This document shows positions 13,466 through 20,474 of a DNA stretch of 22,302 nucleotides, piece by piece (position 1 is the first letter of the stretch; every line of letters begins with the position of its first letter). The stretch is taken from positions 1 through 22,302 of IMG/VR virus record IMGVR_UViG_3300045136_000450; one strand, given 5' to 3'. Source of the stretch: a virus. Made by a program: the position numbers and the translations under genes. Under the pieces are notes generated by a model. That model ran no database searches. It worked only from the letters and a program-made list of their open reading frames with translations, and was not told where the DNA came from.

Positions 13466-14064
13466 GCGAACTCCAACCGGCGATAAGGCGCAAGCAGGGC
13501 TACGATGTCGGGGTCGGCGGAAAGGTCGGGAAGGGCAATCTTCTGCTCGCCAATTTGCGGATTGCCCGAAATGCCGAAGGGCACGTCGGAGCGTTTGAAA
13601 ATGCGAATGGCAGCCAGGAGGCAGGCGCTCCGAATGGGCGCAGGCGCTTCAAGCGAGTCGGTAGAGGCCGTAAAGCCAAATTTGCCCGTGACCTGCACCA
13701 CTCCCCGTCCAGCCGGAAAAATGCGCGTGCGGGCTTCAATCATGCTATACGGCCAGCCGCTAGCGGGCGCATTTTCGGGAAGCAGGGCGTAATCTGTGAC
13801 CGCCCAAGTCGTTTCATGAACACCGTCGCCGTCATCATCCGTTTTCAGCGTGGTAATCTCGGCCAGGTCGTCTGTGAAGACAAGATAGATATTTGCCGCC
13901 GTGTAGGTGCGGGCTTCTTGCACGGCATAGAAGCGCCGCCCGCAAAATTGCTCAATCCAGCGGCTTGCGCTCTCTATCGCAAGTTCGACGTGGGCGTCCA
14001 GGGTTGCCCCCGTGACGCCCAGTCGCGCTTTTACTTCGTCAAGCGTGGCGTAAGGATTGTTCAT
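13462..14064 (-). CDS. Head-tail connector (gp6-like adaptor)
   Basis: A 200-residue connector that docks below the portal. The opening, YATLDEVKARLGVTGATLDAHVELAIESASRWIEQFCGRRFY, is the classic signature of the gp6/gp15-type adaptor: a short helix, LDxxxxxxIexAsxxIexxxgrxF, then a beta insert (TYTAANIYLVFTDDLAEITTL...). The rest follows family habit, with a strand-rich middle (VQVTGKFGFTA) and a C-terminal helix (PIRSACLLAAIRIFKRSD). It starts eight bases after the capsid stop with only a weak ribosome site, so it is likely coupled to capsid translation. Confidence 0.85.
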   Translation of the reverse strand: MNNPYATLDEVKARLGVTGATLDAHVELAIESASRWIEQFCGRRFYAVQEARTYTAANIYLVFTDDLAEITTLKTDDDGDGVHETTWAVTDYALLPENAPASGWPYSMIEARTRIFPAGRGVVQVTGKFGFTASTDSLEAPAPIRSACLLAAIRIFKRSDVPFGISGNPQIGEQKIALPDLSADPDIVALLAPYRRLEFA

Positions 14065-14072
14065 CGCTCAAA

Positions 14073-15200
14073 TTACGGATGGACGCCGACCACGAAGGCT
14101 TCAGGGTTCAGCACTGCACCGCCGAAGCGAACCTTAGCGAAAATGCCGATTTGCCCGTTAGCCTGATACAAGTAGGGGTTGCGGCTAATGGTCAAGGTTT
14201 CGCTTTCGGCAATCAGGTAATATTTGAAATTGCCGAATAGAATGGACTTGTTCCCCGCGCCAACCGCAGCCATCTTGTCGCTAATGTAAGCGGGCTTGCC
14301 CCACAAATTCATCTGGAAAGCATTCCCCGCCGGAGTCGGCATCAGTTGGAACGGCGAACCCTTTTTGCTTTGCAACAAGCCAATTGTTGCGCCGCGCAGC
14401 ACCCAAACCGCGCCGTCATGATATGGCTCTTTCAAATTCCAAACGATTGACGGAATCTCGTCAACGGAAATATCCGTAGCAGAGCCAAGATTGAAGGTTG
14501 TCGCTCCGGTTACCGCGCCTTCCGGTTGGCCTGCCCCCGTTCCGGTCAAGAAGTAGTGATTTTCGGTCAGTCCTAAGGCTTCGCCAATCTTTTGCGATAG
14601 GAAGGCGTCAAGGTTGGTGGCGTTGTCGTTGAGCGTCTCTTCGGTTACCTTCACAACCTTCGTAAATTTATAGACATTCACCGTTTTCGTGGTGAAAGTC
14701 GGCTCGTCTTCGTCATAGGCCGCGGATTCAGCAGTGACGGCAAACTCGGACATGGAGGCGTTTTCAACGGGAACATCCACAACGTCGCGGGACGTGCGGT
14801 AAACGGTTGCACCCAATCGCCGCATAATAGAAAGTTCGTTGCGCTTCGAGACGATTTGCCCATAAAAATCATTGGGCACAAGCGCGGCAGCCGTTCCGCC
14901 TTCCTCAAGCGGCGCTTTCGTGAAGTGCAATTCGCCGTTAGTCACAAATGCACCCAGTGCCTTAGCCGCCGACTCGTGCATAGCCCCACCGCGCAGCCAG
15001 GCTTGCAAGGCCTTCAGCGGCTCAGGGTCACCCAGGCGGTTGGCGTCCACAACGGCAGGCACGCTCTTACGGGCGGGCGGGTCAAGTTTTTCGGCCACCT
15101 TTTGCGCCAGCAGGTCGTAATCAATCGGCAGCGATTTTTCGGGGGTTACGGTTTGCTCATTAGCCTGAATAGGTTGAGCATTTACATTTTCGGTAGTCAT
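14073..15200 (-). CDS. Internal-start product: major capsid protein without protease
   Basis: In the linker of the fusion, AGAAGGAGAAACCGAA precedes an in-frame ATG at 15200 (M304, MTTENVNAQ). The SD core AAGGAG with eight bases of spacing is better than the site at the gene start. It would give a 375-residue delta-domain plus capsid, the standard size for a HK97-type capsid precursor. Since capsid subunits are needed in hundreds and protease in tens, an internal start would set the ratio. The ribosome site is seen directly. The product is inferred. Confidence 0.7.
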   Translation of the reverse strand: MTTENVNAQPIQANEQTVTPEKSLPIDYDLLAQKVAEKLDPPARKSVPAVVDANRLGDPEPLKALQAWLRGGAMHESAAKALGAFVTNGELHFTKAPLEEGGTAAALVPNDFYGQIVSKRNELSIMRRLGATVYRTSRDVVDVPVENASMSEFAVTAESAAYDEDEPTFTTKTVNVYKFTKVVKVTEETLNDNATNLDAFLSQKIGEALGLTENHYFLTGTGAGQPEGAVTGATTFNLGSATDISVDEIPSIVWNLKEPYHDGAVWVLRGATIGLLQSKKGSPFQLMPTPAGNAFQMNLWGKPAYISDKMAAVGAGNKSILFGNFKYYLIAESETLTISRNPYLYQANGQIGIFAKVRFGGAVLNPEAFVVGVHP

Positions 15201-16109
15201 TTCGGTTTCTCCTTCTGATTTTTGAGATAAATCTTTTGCTTCAGCCTTCTGCTCATCCTTCGGCATCTCCTGCCCTTCCAGAAGAGAAGAAAGCGTAATA
15301 GCCGTATGCAGGGATTTTAGCGGGACGACCTGCGTTCGCGGCTCGGCGGGGGTGGGCGTCAACGAAGCGTCCAGGCCAAGCGGCCACTTCTTGATTCGCC
15401 AGGCCTTCCCCACCCGTTCCCGCTCCACAAGATGCGGCGCAGTGCCAGACGACCAGCCTAATTTCCCCATTTTGGCCAGTTCGTACAGGGCACGCTCGTA
15501 TTCATCGCGCAGGTCAAGGATTGCTTCCACCCAAACGCCAACGTCGTCCTTTTTGAGCGTGCCCGTGCCCAGGCTCTTTTTGCCTAAAAGCGGGTCTGCG
15601 CCGTGCTGGAAGTAAATCTCGGTCTTGTCGTGATTGCCAAAATCCGTGTCGGGCGCGAAAAAGTCTCCCACAAGGTCGGTACTTTTCTCATTCGTGAAAA
15701 TCACAAGATAGCCGCCGACTCGCCCTTCGTCTAAGGCCTTGCACGCCCCACCGAAGGCGATAATCTCGTCTTCTTCGCCGACTTCCAGAGATTTGATTCC
15801 TGCCAGTTGGCGGATAGATTCAGGCGGTTCTTCGTCCATCTCGCGGTAAAGGCGCACCAAGGCACGGGCGGCCTTGCGCTTTTCATCTTCAGGCGCGTCC
15901 ACCCCGCCCCGTGCCCCCGCCAAAGCCGCAGCCGCCGCGTGAACGCCATTCCGATTAAGCGTCCCGTCCGGCTCGCGCACCGGTAATTTGCATTGCTCTT
16001 TGCTTGTTGGTTCGCCGTCGTGCAGATGAATCAGGCAGGCGGCGTGCCATTGTTCAAGCGAATAATCGGATTCCTTGAAGTCGCTCCAGGGCTTATCACT
16101 AATGGCCAT
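14073..16109 (-). CDS. Fused HK97-type prohead protease and major capsid protein
   Basis: A 678-residue polyprotein. Residues 1-105 are a helical extension (WSDFKESDYSLEQWHAACLIH...NGVHAAAAALAGARGGV...). Residues 110-265 are a prohead protease: YFQHGADPLLGK gives H169, LGWSSGTAP gives the nucleophile S220/S221, and LDASLTPTPAEP is the usual third segment. A charged, Gln/Glu/Lys-rich delta or scaffold linker spans about 280-370. From about 375 to 678 is the HK97-fold capsid (ELSIMRRLGATVY...DVPVENASMSEF...VVKVTEETLNDN...QKIGEALGLTENHYFLTGTG...AKVRFGGAVLNPEAFVVG). The ATG at 16109 has GGAGATTGCGCA. Protease-capsid fusions are known in some phages. A strong internal start lies at codon 304. Confidence 0.93.
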   Translation of the reverse strand: MAISDKPWSDFKESDYSLEQWHAACLIHLHDGEPTSKEQCKLPVREPDGTLNRNGVHAAAAALAGARGGVDAPEDEKRKAARALVRLYREMDEEPPESIRQLAGIKSLEVGEEDEIIAFGGACKALDEGRVGGYLVIFTNEKSTDLVGDFFAPDTDFGNHDKTEIYFQHGADPLLGKKSLGTGTLKKDDVGVWVEAILDLRDEYERALYELAKMGKLGWSSGTAPHLVERERVGKAWRIKKWPLGLDASLTPTPAEPRTQVVPLKSLHTAITLSSLLEGQEMPKDEQKAEAKDLSQKSEGETEMTTENVNAQPIQANEQTVTPEKSLPIDYDLLAQKVAEKLDPPARKSVPAVVDANRLGDPEPLKALQAWLRGGAMHESAAKALGAFVTNGELHFTKAPLEEGGTAAALVPNDFYGQIVSKRNELSIMRRLGATVYRTSRDVVDVPVENASMSEFAVTAESAAYDEDEPTFTTKTVNVYKFTKVVKVTEETLNDNATNLDAFLSQKIGEALGLTENHYFLTGTGAGQPEGAVTGATTFNLGSATDISVDEIPSIVWNLKEPYHDGAVWVLRGATIGLLQSKKGSPFQLMPTPAGNAFQMNLWGKPAYISDKMAAVGAGNKSILFGNFKYYLIAESETLTISRNPYLYQANGQIGIFAKVRFGGAVLNPEAFVVGVHP

Positions 16110-16132
16110 TGCGCAATCTCCAGATAAAAATT

Positions 16133-16165
16133 AAAGGCAGTAGCCGATGCACTGCTACTGCCTTT
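16133..16165 (-). terminator. 12-bp hairpin with T-rich tail (terminator)
   Basis: AAAGGCAGTAGC and its exact complement surround a 9-base loop. On the - strand the stem is followed by AATTTTTATC, so it works best as an intrinsic terminator for transcripts coming from 16280 towards the capsid gene. It lies 23 bases upstream of the capsid ATG and so would also limit read-through from the head genes into the capsid gene unless anti-terminated. Confidence 0.75.
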
Positions 16166-16209
16166 GTGCTTTTCTTGCGCGCTTTCGCCTCTCCGGCTAC
16201 CTCGCGCTA

Positions 16210-16274
16210 TTTGTATCCCTCAAGCGGGATAGTGGCGCATAAAAGTTTCAATCCCTCCATCGGGATAGTGCGCC
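16210..16274 (-). repeat. Two direct CRISPR-repeat-like units, 36-base period
   Basis: Copy A (16245-16274) and copy B (16210-16238) match at about 22 of 29 positions without gaps and better with one gap near the CGCC flank. The conserved blocks are CACTATCCCG and GAGGGAT, and the differences fall mainly in the hairpin loop and the 3' end. The copies are only seven bases apart, too close for a functional spacer. Only these two copies exist in the window. Confidence 0.7.
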
Positions 16275-16286
16275 TTTTCTACAAAG

Positions 16287-16314
16287 ATTATACCACGTCC
16301 GCAAAATTCAACAA
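16287..16314 (-). promoter_or_regulatory. Promoter for the CRISPR-like RNA (and possibly the capsid gene)
   Basis: On the - strand, TTGTTG (16314-16309), a 16-base spacer and a perfect TATAAT (16292-16287) form a sigma-70-type promoter inside the 297-base non-coding gap. The start point would be near 16280, about five bases before copy A. It is the only convincing promoter inside the late block. Confidence 0.7.
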
Positions 16315-16326
16315 GGGAAGTTCGAC

Positions 16327-16366
16327 ATTCAGGCAATGCGGCGAGAAAAATAACGCCTCCCTGAAT
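16327..16366 (-). other. Long-loop hairpin downstream of the minor head gene
   Basis: ATTCAGG and CCTGAAT form a 7-bp stem with an inner GGCG/CGCC pair around TTATTTTTCT. It lies 41 bases after the stop at 16407, just upstream of the promoter at 16314-16287. It may separate the head transcript from the RNA unit, for example as an RNA-processing or weak termination site. There is no T-run on the 3' side. Confidence 0.35.
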
Positions 16367-16406
16367 TTGTTGTTATTGTTTTCCTCCAGATTGAATTTGA
16401 TTGATT

Positions 16407-16895
16407 TTACAACCCGCGCAGGTATCCGTCAAAAACAACCTTTGCAGCATTGGCCATGTCCGATGCGCTATCTTCAATCGTCTGGCTAACACGCTTCCAC
16501 CCGACCAGTGCGGGCAGGCGGGCTTGCATGGTGTCACTCGCAAGCCAAACCGAATGCGGCTCGTTATTGGTGATAAGCGCCTGCTTTTCGGTCACGCTCT
16601 CAATGCGCCAGCCGCGTTGAAAGCGCCCCGTCCGGCGCGGATAGCCAGGCAAGATGCGCCCCGAATGGAGCGCCCAGAAGAACCAGCGTTTTTGGCGCTC
16701 GGTCTGGAAAGTTCTCCCATAGGCCTGCTTGCGCGTGACATATTTGTAGGGCGGGTAGTACTTCAGCCCGCGCATACCGCTCCCGATAAGCGTTTCGGCC
16801 ACGGAGCGCAGCATTACGGGCGTCGCCTCTTTGATTTTTTCCTTGACCGCCCCGCCGAAGTCTTCAGGGGTAATCGTAATTCTAATGTTGAGCAT
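16407..16895 (-). CDS. Minor head / neck protein (HK97 gp10-like, tentative)
   Basis: A 162-residue basic protein. It opens with ITITPEDFGGAVKEKIKEATPVMLRSVAETLIG, an amphipathic helix of the type that begins gp10-like neck proteins. It continues with an aromatic, arginine-rich block (YPPYKYVTRKQAYGRTFQTERQKRWFFWALHSG, then PGYPRRTGRFQRGWRI) and ends in a helix (SQTIEDSASDMANAAKVVFDGYL). In most HK97-type gene orders the gp10-like protein lies after the capsid and connector. Here it is before the capsid, one base after the end of the previous gene. That order and the sequence leave open a different minor capsid role. Confidence 0.6.
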   Translation of the reverse strand: MLNIRITITPEDFGGAVKEKIKEATPVMLRSVAETLIGSGMRGLKYYPPYKYVTRKQAYGRTFQTERQKRWFFWALHSGRILPGYPRRTGRFQRGWRIESVTEKQALITNNEPHSVWLASDTMQARLPALVGWKRVSQTIEDSASDMANAAKVVFDGYLRGL

Positions 16896-16896
16896 T

Positions 16897-17526
16897 TTAC
16901 CCTGCCAAAAAGAGCGGATTCCAGGCGGCCGCGTTGGCTACGCAATCGTCGCAGTGTTCGGCCACACCCAGCCGCCAGTAGCAATTATAGCCGCCGTCCG
17001 TCTTTTCAATCTCCCAATGGCAGCGGCAATTTGCGCGGCAGGCGGTTTGCCCATCGCCAGGATAGGCCGGTAGATGCGGCACGCCTTGAATAATCGCATT
17101 AGCCCGCTCAAAGGCCTGTGTGCTGGAGTCGATGTACATTTTGGCGCGGTATGCAATTTGGGCTTGTGACAGATTCCCTTTGGCAATGTCTTCAGCAAAG
17201 TTTTGCAGATACTGATACTGCTTTTTGAGCATTGCCCCGATGCGCCCGTAGTCAGATTGTGTCAGGTTGCCGATGCCGCCGACGGCTAGCGAGTATTCGG
17301 CGATATAGGCTTCCTTGATGATTTTCCGCATTTGGAGCAGCCACTCATTGAGCGTGAGTTTTCCGCCCGCAAGGTCGGCGGCCAGGGCAGCGGCTTGCTC
17401 CATTTTCGCATCTATGTAAGCGTCCCGTAGTTCAAGCACGCGGCTAAAAGGGATAAATCGCCCCGTCGCAGGGTCACGGTATCGCTTCGCCTGAGCGTCC
17501 CAAATCCAGGGGTCATTGCTGGCCAT
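16897..17526 (-). CDS. Minor head morphogenesis protein (SPP1 gp7 / Mu gpF-like) with Cys cluster
   Basis: A 209-residue protein. I start it at the ATG at 17526 (MASNDPWIWD) behind AAAGGACTACCGCG. The longer frame upstream only shadows the previous gene. It opens WDAQAKRYRDPATGRFIP, a common start in phage head proteins. Helices follow, and the C-terminal PAYPGDGQTACRANCRCHWEI has the conserved CxxxCxC that ends MuF-type minor head proteins. Six cysteines (C163, 167, 169, 182, 192, 195) could bind one or two zinc ions. Such proteins sit inside the capsid near the portal. It lacks the larger N-terminal part of full MuF proteins, so it is a short version. Confidence 0.7.
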   Translation of the reverse strand: MASNDPWIWDAQAKRYRDPATGRFIPFSRVLELRDAYIDAKMEQAAALAADLAGGKLTLNEWLLQMRKIIKEAYIAEYSLAVGGIGNLTQSDYGRIGAMLKKQYQYLQNFAEDIAKGNLSQAQIAYRAKMYIDSSTQAFERANAIIQGVPHLPAYPGDGQTACRANCRCHWEIEKTDGGYNCYWRLGVAEHCDDCVANAAAWNPLFLAG

Positions 17527-17806
17527 CGCGGTAGTCCTTTCTAATCGTTTGCGCCCTGAGCATTCCGCGAAATTCGGGCGGCATGAGTTTATCCCAGTCA
17601 TCCGCCGCGTCTTCGGCGTCGGCCTGTTCAAGGATAATCTCGTCGGGAATGGGTACAAGCGGCTCGCTTGCCCCGCGTGGGATAATCCGCACGCCCGCTT
17701 CCTTCGCCGCCAATTCAAGCAGGGATAGGCGCAGCGATTCGCTAATCTCGCCGGTATTCGCCAGATATTCAAGCGCGCGGGCTAATGCTTCCAGTTTATC
17801 GCTCAT
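17513..17806 (-). CDS. Small hypothetical protein between portal and minor head genes
   Basis: A 97-residue acidic protein with two helical parts: MSDKLEALARALEYLANTGEISESLRLSLLELAAKEAG, then after a short proline-rich link an acidic segment ILEQADAEDAADDWDKLMPPEFRGM with a basic end. The ATG overlaps the portal stop (ATGA at 17803-17806), and its own end overlaps the next gene by 14 bases. Coupling to the portal suggests a head-assembly accessory or small internal scaffold-like role. Family not recognised. Confidence 0.7.
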   Translation of the reverse strand: MSDKLEALARALEYLANTGEISESLRLSLLELAAKEAGVRIIPRGASEPLVPIPDEIILEQADAEDAADDWDKLMPPEFRGMLRAQTIRKDYRDGQQ

Positions 17807-19245
17807 TTTCGCTCCTTCGACACAAGCAAGGCAATCTCATCGCGCACGGCTTCCAGGATAGCCTGAGCGTCGCCCTTCTCGGCCATCTCCGCGCTAAAGA
17901 GAGCGTCCACGTCGTCAGCCGTCTTGCAGGCTGGCAACCCGCGCGCAATTCTCATGCGGATATTCGACGGGATGACGGCGCTCTCAAACGGGCAGTCGGC
18001 CTTGCCGTCTTTTTGCAGCCGCTTAATGGCCTTGCGCCGCCACTTATCTAATTCATCGGCTAATGCTTTATTCGCCGGATTGTCCGCCGGTTGCGCCTGC
18101 TCTACCGGAGCGGGTTGCAATTGGGCGGGTTGGGCTTGCGGTTTTGCTTCGGCTTGTGGTTGGGCCCCCAATTGCTCAATGCGGGCCCGAATATCGGCGC
18201 TCAATTCAAAGCCCAAAATGTCCATTGCGGCCAGCGCGGCTTTCGGGCTGGCTGTAATGGCCTGCACAAGGGGGAGAATGCTATTTGCCCGCTTTTCTTC
18301 GTCTTCCTGATAAATGTCCAATTTCTCAAAGGCGAAGCGCAATTCAAGCCCCATTTCATTCAAGCATTGGACATTGAGTTCGGCTGCCAGCAGGTTGGCG
18401 CGTGGCTCGATGGTATCCTGATAGAAAGAAAGCCGTTGCTCTTCCGCCGTGGCACGATTCGGGTCGTAGCGCAAGAGGGCTTCGGGAATGCCGAAGGCGT
18501 AGGAGATGTTGCGGACGGCGCGCTCGTGCAGGTCAAGCATGGCCATATCCTTTAGGGGTTGGCTTACGACCTTAGGCTCTACCTTGCGGTTGAGCACGAA
18601 CAGCCGACCGACGTTGGTGATGCCGGTCATTACGCGCTTGAAGAATGACTCAATGCGATCGACCTCCGGCTTCGTGGCATTCTCCGCATAAACGATTGTC
18701 ACCGGCACAGCCCCACCGGAAAAGAAATTTTCAGAGAATTTGCTAATCATCTGAATTGTGCGGGCGTCGGTCGTCGCCGATTGTAGCGCACTAATTCCTG
18801 GCTTGTAGTCATCATCTAGTGACGGCTCGTGAAGGTAGATAATATCTTCTCGCCGGAATGTAGTTTTACCTTGCCGAAAAACAATCTCTCCGGTCGGCAT
18901 GCGTTCGACGGCTATAGAGCGCGGGGGGATAAAGGCCAAATCCCGCACGCGCCCGCTCCGGCTGCCGCGCACTTTTTCCACATAGGCCGCGCCGTAAACG
19001 AGCAGGCTGGCTTCGATTTTCCAGAGCAATTGCCACAGGGGGACGGGAAACGGCCAATCCGCCTCATTGTCCCCGCTCCAAATTTCGACGGGCGCTCGGG
19101 CGATGGTGTTTGCCCGAATCTGGATTGCCCGCTGGATGATGGGCGCTAAAAGCGCGTCGTCCGCACTCTGCCCAAGCGCGTAGCGTTCGTTCCACTCTTC
19201 CGCCCATTGCGGAATTGTCACGATTGCCTTGTATTCCTTTTGCAT
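17803..19245 (-). CDS. HK97-type portal protein
   Basis: A 480-residue portal that forms the dodecameric ring through which terminase pumps DNA. Typical family text: APIIQRAIQIRANTIARAPVEIW near the start, LLWKIEASLLVYGAAYVEKVR, then the LAFIPPRSIAVER...FRREDIIYLHEPSLDDDYKPGISALQSA signature, SKFSENFFSGGAVPVTIVY, and GIPEALLRYDPNRATAEEQRLSFYQDTIEPRANLLAAELN near residues 255-295. After the core, a Gln/Pro/Ala-rich linker (about 345-375) leads to a charged helical C-terminal extension with DKWRRKAIKRLQKDGKADCPFES, similar to extensions that reach into the head. AAAGGATGCGAAA precedes the ATG. Confidence 0.93.
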   Translation of the reverse strand: MQKEYKAIVTIPQWAEEWNERYALGQSADDALLAPIIQRAIQIRANTIARAPVEIWSGDNEADWPFPVPLWQLLWKIEASLLVYGAAYVEKVRGSRSGRVRDLAFIPPRSIAVERMPTGEIVFRQGKTTFRREDIIYLHEPSLDDDYKPGISALQSATTDARTIQMISKFSENFFSGGAVPVTIVYAENATKPEVDRIESFFKRVMTGITNVGRLFVLNRKVEPKVVSQPLKDMAMLDLHERAVRNISYAFGIPEALLRYDPNRATAEEQRLSFYQDTIEPRANLLAAELNVQCLNEMGLELRFAFEKLDIYQEDEEKRANSILPLVQAITASPKAALAAMDILGFELSADIRARIEQLGAQPQAEAKPQAQPAQLQPAPVEQAQPADNPANKALADELDKWRRKAIKRLQKDGKADCPFESAVIPSNIRMRIARGLPACKTADDVDALFSAEMAEKGDAQAILEAVRDEIALLVSKERK

Positions 19246-19265
19246 TTTCGCATCCTTTCTTTTCT

Positions 19266-20474
19266 CTAAAATCCAACGATAACTAATTCTTGCGTGGCTA
19301 TGGCCGATAGCGCGCCCGATACCGCATCCACCTGGTCATCGTGCTCGCCGGTCGGGAAGGCACAAATTTCATTGAGAAAATCCTGATTCCACTCTCCCCT
19401 GACGACGTGGACCTTGCCCTGTTCGGCTCTGGCAAGCAGCGGATTCGCCCGCATGATTTTATCCGTGTTCACCGGAATGCCGCGAAAGGGAATATCGGCC
19501 AGCGCAGGCTCGGCTAGAAGCAAATCCAGCGCACCTTTTTGCGTGCCCGCCACCTCGACAGATTGTGCGCAGTCGTTCCCGTCCATGAGCGCCGTATCTC
19601 GGATGATTCGCAAGAGCGCCGGCCACTCCCACCGCCCGCGCACAACATCCAAAATGTAGATATTGCCATCGGCATCCATGCCGATTTTCGCCCCGACGGA
19701 ATAATCCGCCATAGAGCGTGTGGAAGCGGCTAAATCCCAATGCCGCGTAATGACGGACAACTCCGGCGCCCGCTCCACAATCTTGAAATATTCCCGCCGG
19801 AACAATGCGCCCTCCAAAGAGACAAACTCCGCGCCGTATTCCTGCCGGAAGACCAGGTCGGGCATGTCACGCCGCGCCCGCTCTATCTCTTCGAGATCGA
19901 TATAGGGCGAATCCCAAGAGGGGAATTGCCACGACTGCCACTCGTCATCGCCCCCCTGCCCCTTCAAGAATAATTCGTAGAAATAATTGAAGCCAAAGGG
20001 GGAAGAGATAAAAATCGCCCCGCCTTTGCGATCAGAGAGCGACGGGCGAATCTCTTGCGTCCAAATATCGCCAAGATCGCGAATGTGCGCGGCTTCGTCA
20101 ATGATGGCGAGCGTCAGGCCTTCCCCGCGCAGGCCTCCCGCCGCATCGGCAGAAAAGAATTGCGCCCATCCGCCATTTGGGGAGATAATGCGCGCATCCC
20201 CCCGCCGAATCTCAAGCCCCGGAATTTGCGCCGCCAGCCGCTCCGTAATGCGCCAGGCTATCTCGGCCTTTTGATGCGAAGGCGCGACCCACATACACGC
20301 CCCGCCGCCCAAAATCTCGCGCATGGCCGCTAAAGCCCCCAGCCGCGTTTTGCCAAAGCGCCGCCCGCAGGCCACCACCTTGAAACGCTTAGGCGAAGAG
20401 AGAATTTGCGCCTGTAGGGCGTGCGGCTCAGGCAATTTGACTTTTATCTCAATGCGGCTAATTTCCTGCCCCAT
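19266..20474 (-). CDS. terL: Terminase large subunit (ATPase and nuclease)
   Basis: A 402-residue packaging motor. I take the ATG at 20474 (MGQEISRIE) with GGAGGGGAGCA before it. The 44 codons further upstream shadow the small terminase gene. Walker A is GRRFGKT (37-43), the adenine/arginine region has WVAPSHQKAEIAW, Walker B is LAIIDE (122-127), and motif III is FISSP (155-159). The RNase H-like nuclease domain has HWDLAAS (D247), YILDVVRG (D276) and the final EHDDQVDA acidic group. FGFNYFYELF and FRQEYGAEFV are typical of this family. It is short but complete. It overlaps the small subunit end by 17 bases. Confidence 0.95.
   Translation of the reverse strand: MGQEISRIEIKVKLPEPHALQAQILSSPKRFKVVACGRRFGKTRLGALAAMREILGGGACMWVAPSHQKAEIAWRITERLAAQIPGLEIRRGDARIISPNGGWAQFFSADAAGGLRGEGLTLAIIDEAAHIRDLGDIWTQEIRPSLSDRKGGAIFISSPFGFNYFYELFLKGQGGDDEWQSWQFPSWDSPYIDLEEIERARRDMPDLVFRQEYGAEFVSLEGALFRREYFKIVERAPELSVITRHWDLAASTRSMADYSVGAKIGMDADGNIYILDVVRGRWEWPALLRIIRDTALMDGNDCAQSVEVAGTQKGALDLLLAEPALADIPFRGIPVNTDKIMRANPLLARAEQGKVHVVRGEWNQDFLNEICAFPTGEHDDQVDAVSGALSAIATQELVIVGF

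Larger units (their letters stand above)
16123..16280 (-). ncRNA. Small RNA with two CRISPR-repeat-like hairpins (candidate RNA anti-CRISPR)
   Basis: Predicted transcript of about 150 bases from the TATAAT at 16287-16292 to the terminator hairpin ending at 16133. It starts almost at once with GCGCACTATCCCGATGGA...GGGATTGAAAC (copy A, 16245-16274). Seven bases later comes a diverged copy, CGCCACTATCCCGCTTGA...GGGATACAAA (copy B, 16210-16238). Each folds as ATCCC-loop-GGGAT. Copy A ends ATTGAAAC, the 3' end of many type I and III CRISPR repeats and the 8-base 5' handle of mature crRNA, in the same direction as the promoter. With no real spacer and a private promoter and terminator it has the plan of phage solitary repeat units (Racr). 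A 5' leader of the capsid mRNA is the main alternative. Confidence 0.5.

Noticed and set aside
16210-16274. A real CRISPR array
   Set aside because: There are only two diverged copies with seven bases between them, no spacer of usable length and no cas genes. A repeat-mimic RNA explains the layout better.
16401-17093. A 230-residue + strand frame across the minor head genes
   Set aside because: No start signal and antisense to two coupled genes. Composition looks like a frame shadow.
17527-17772. The longer N-terminus of the MuF-like protein
   Set aside because: It overlaps the 97-residue gene in another frame and is Arg-rich shadow sequence. The ATG at 17526 has its own ribosome site.
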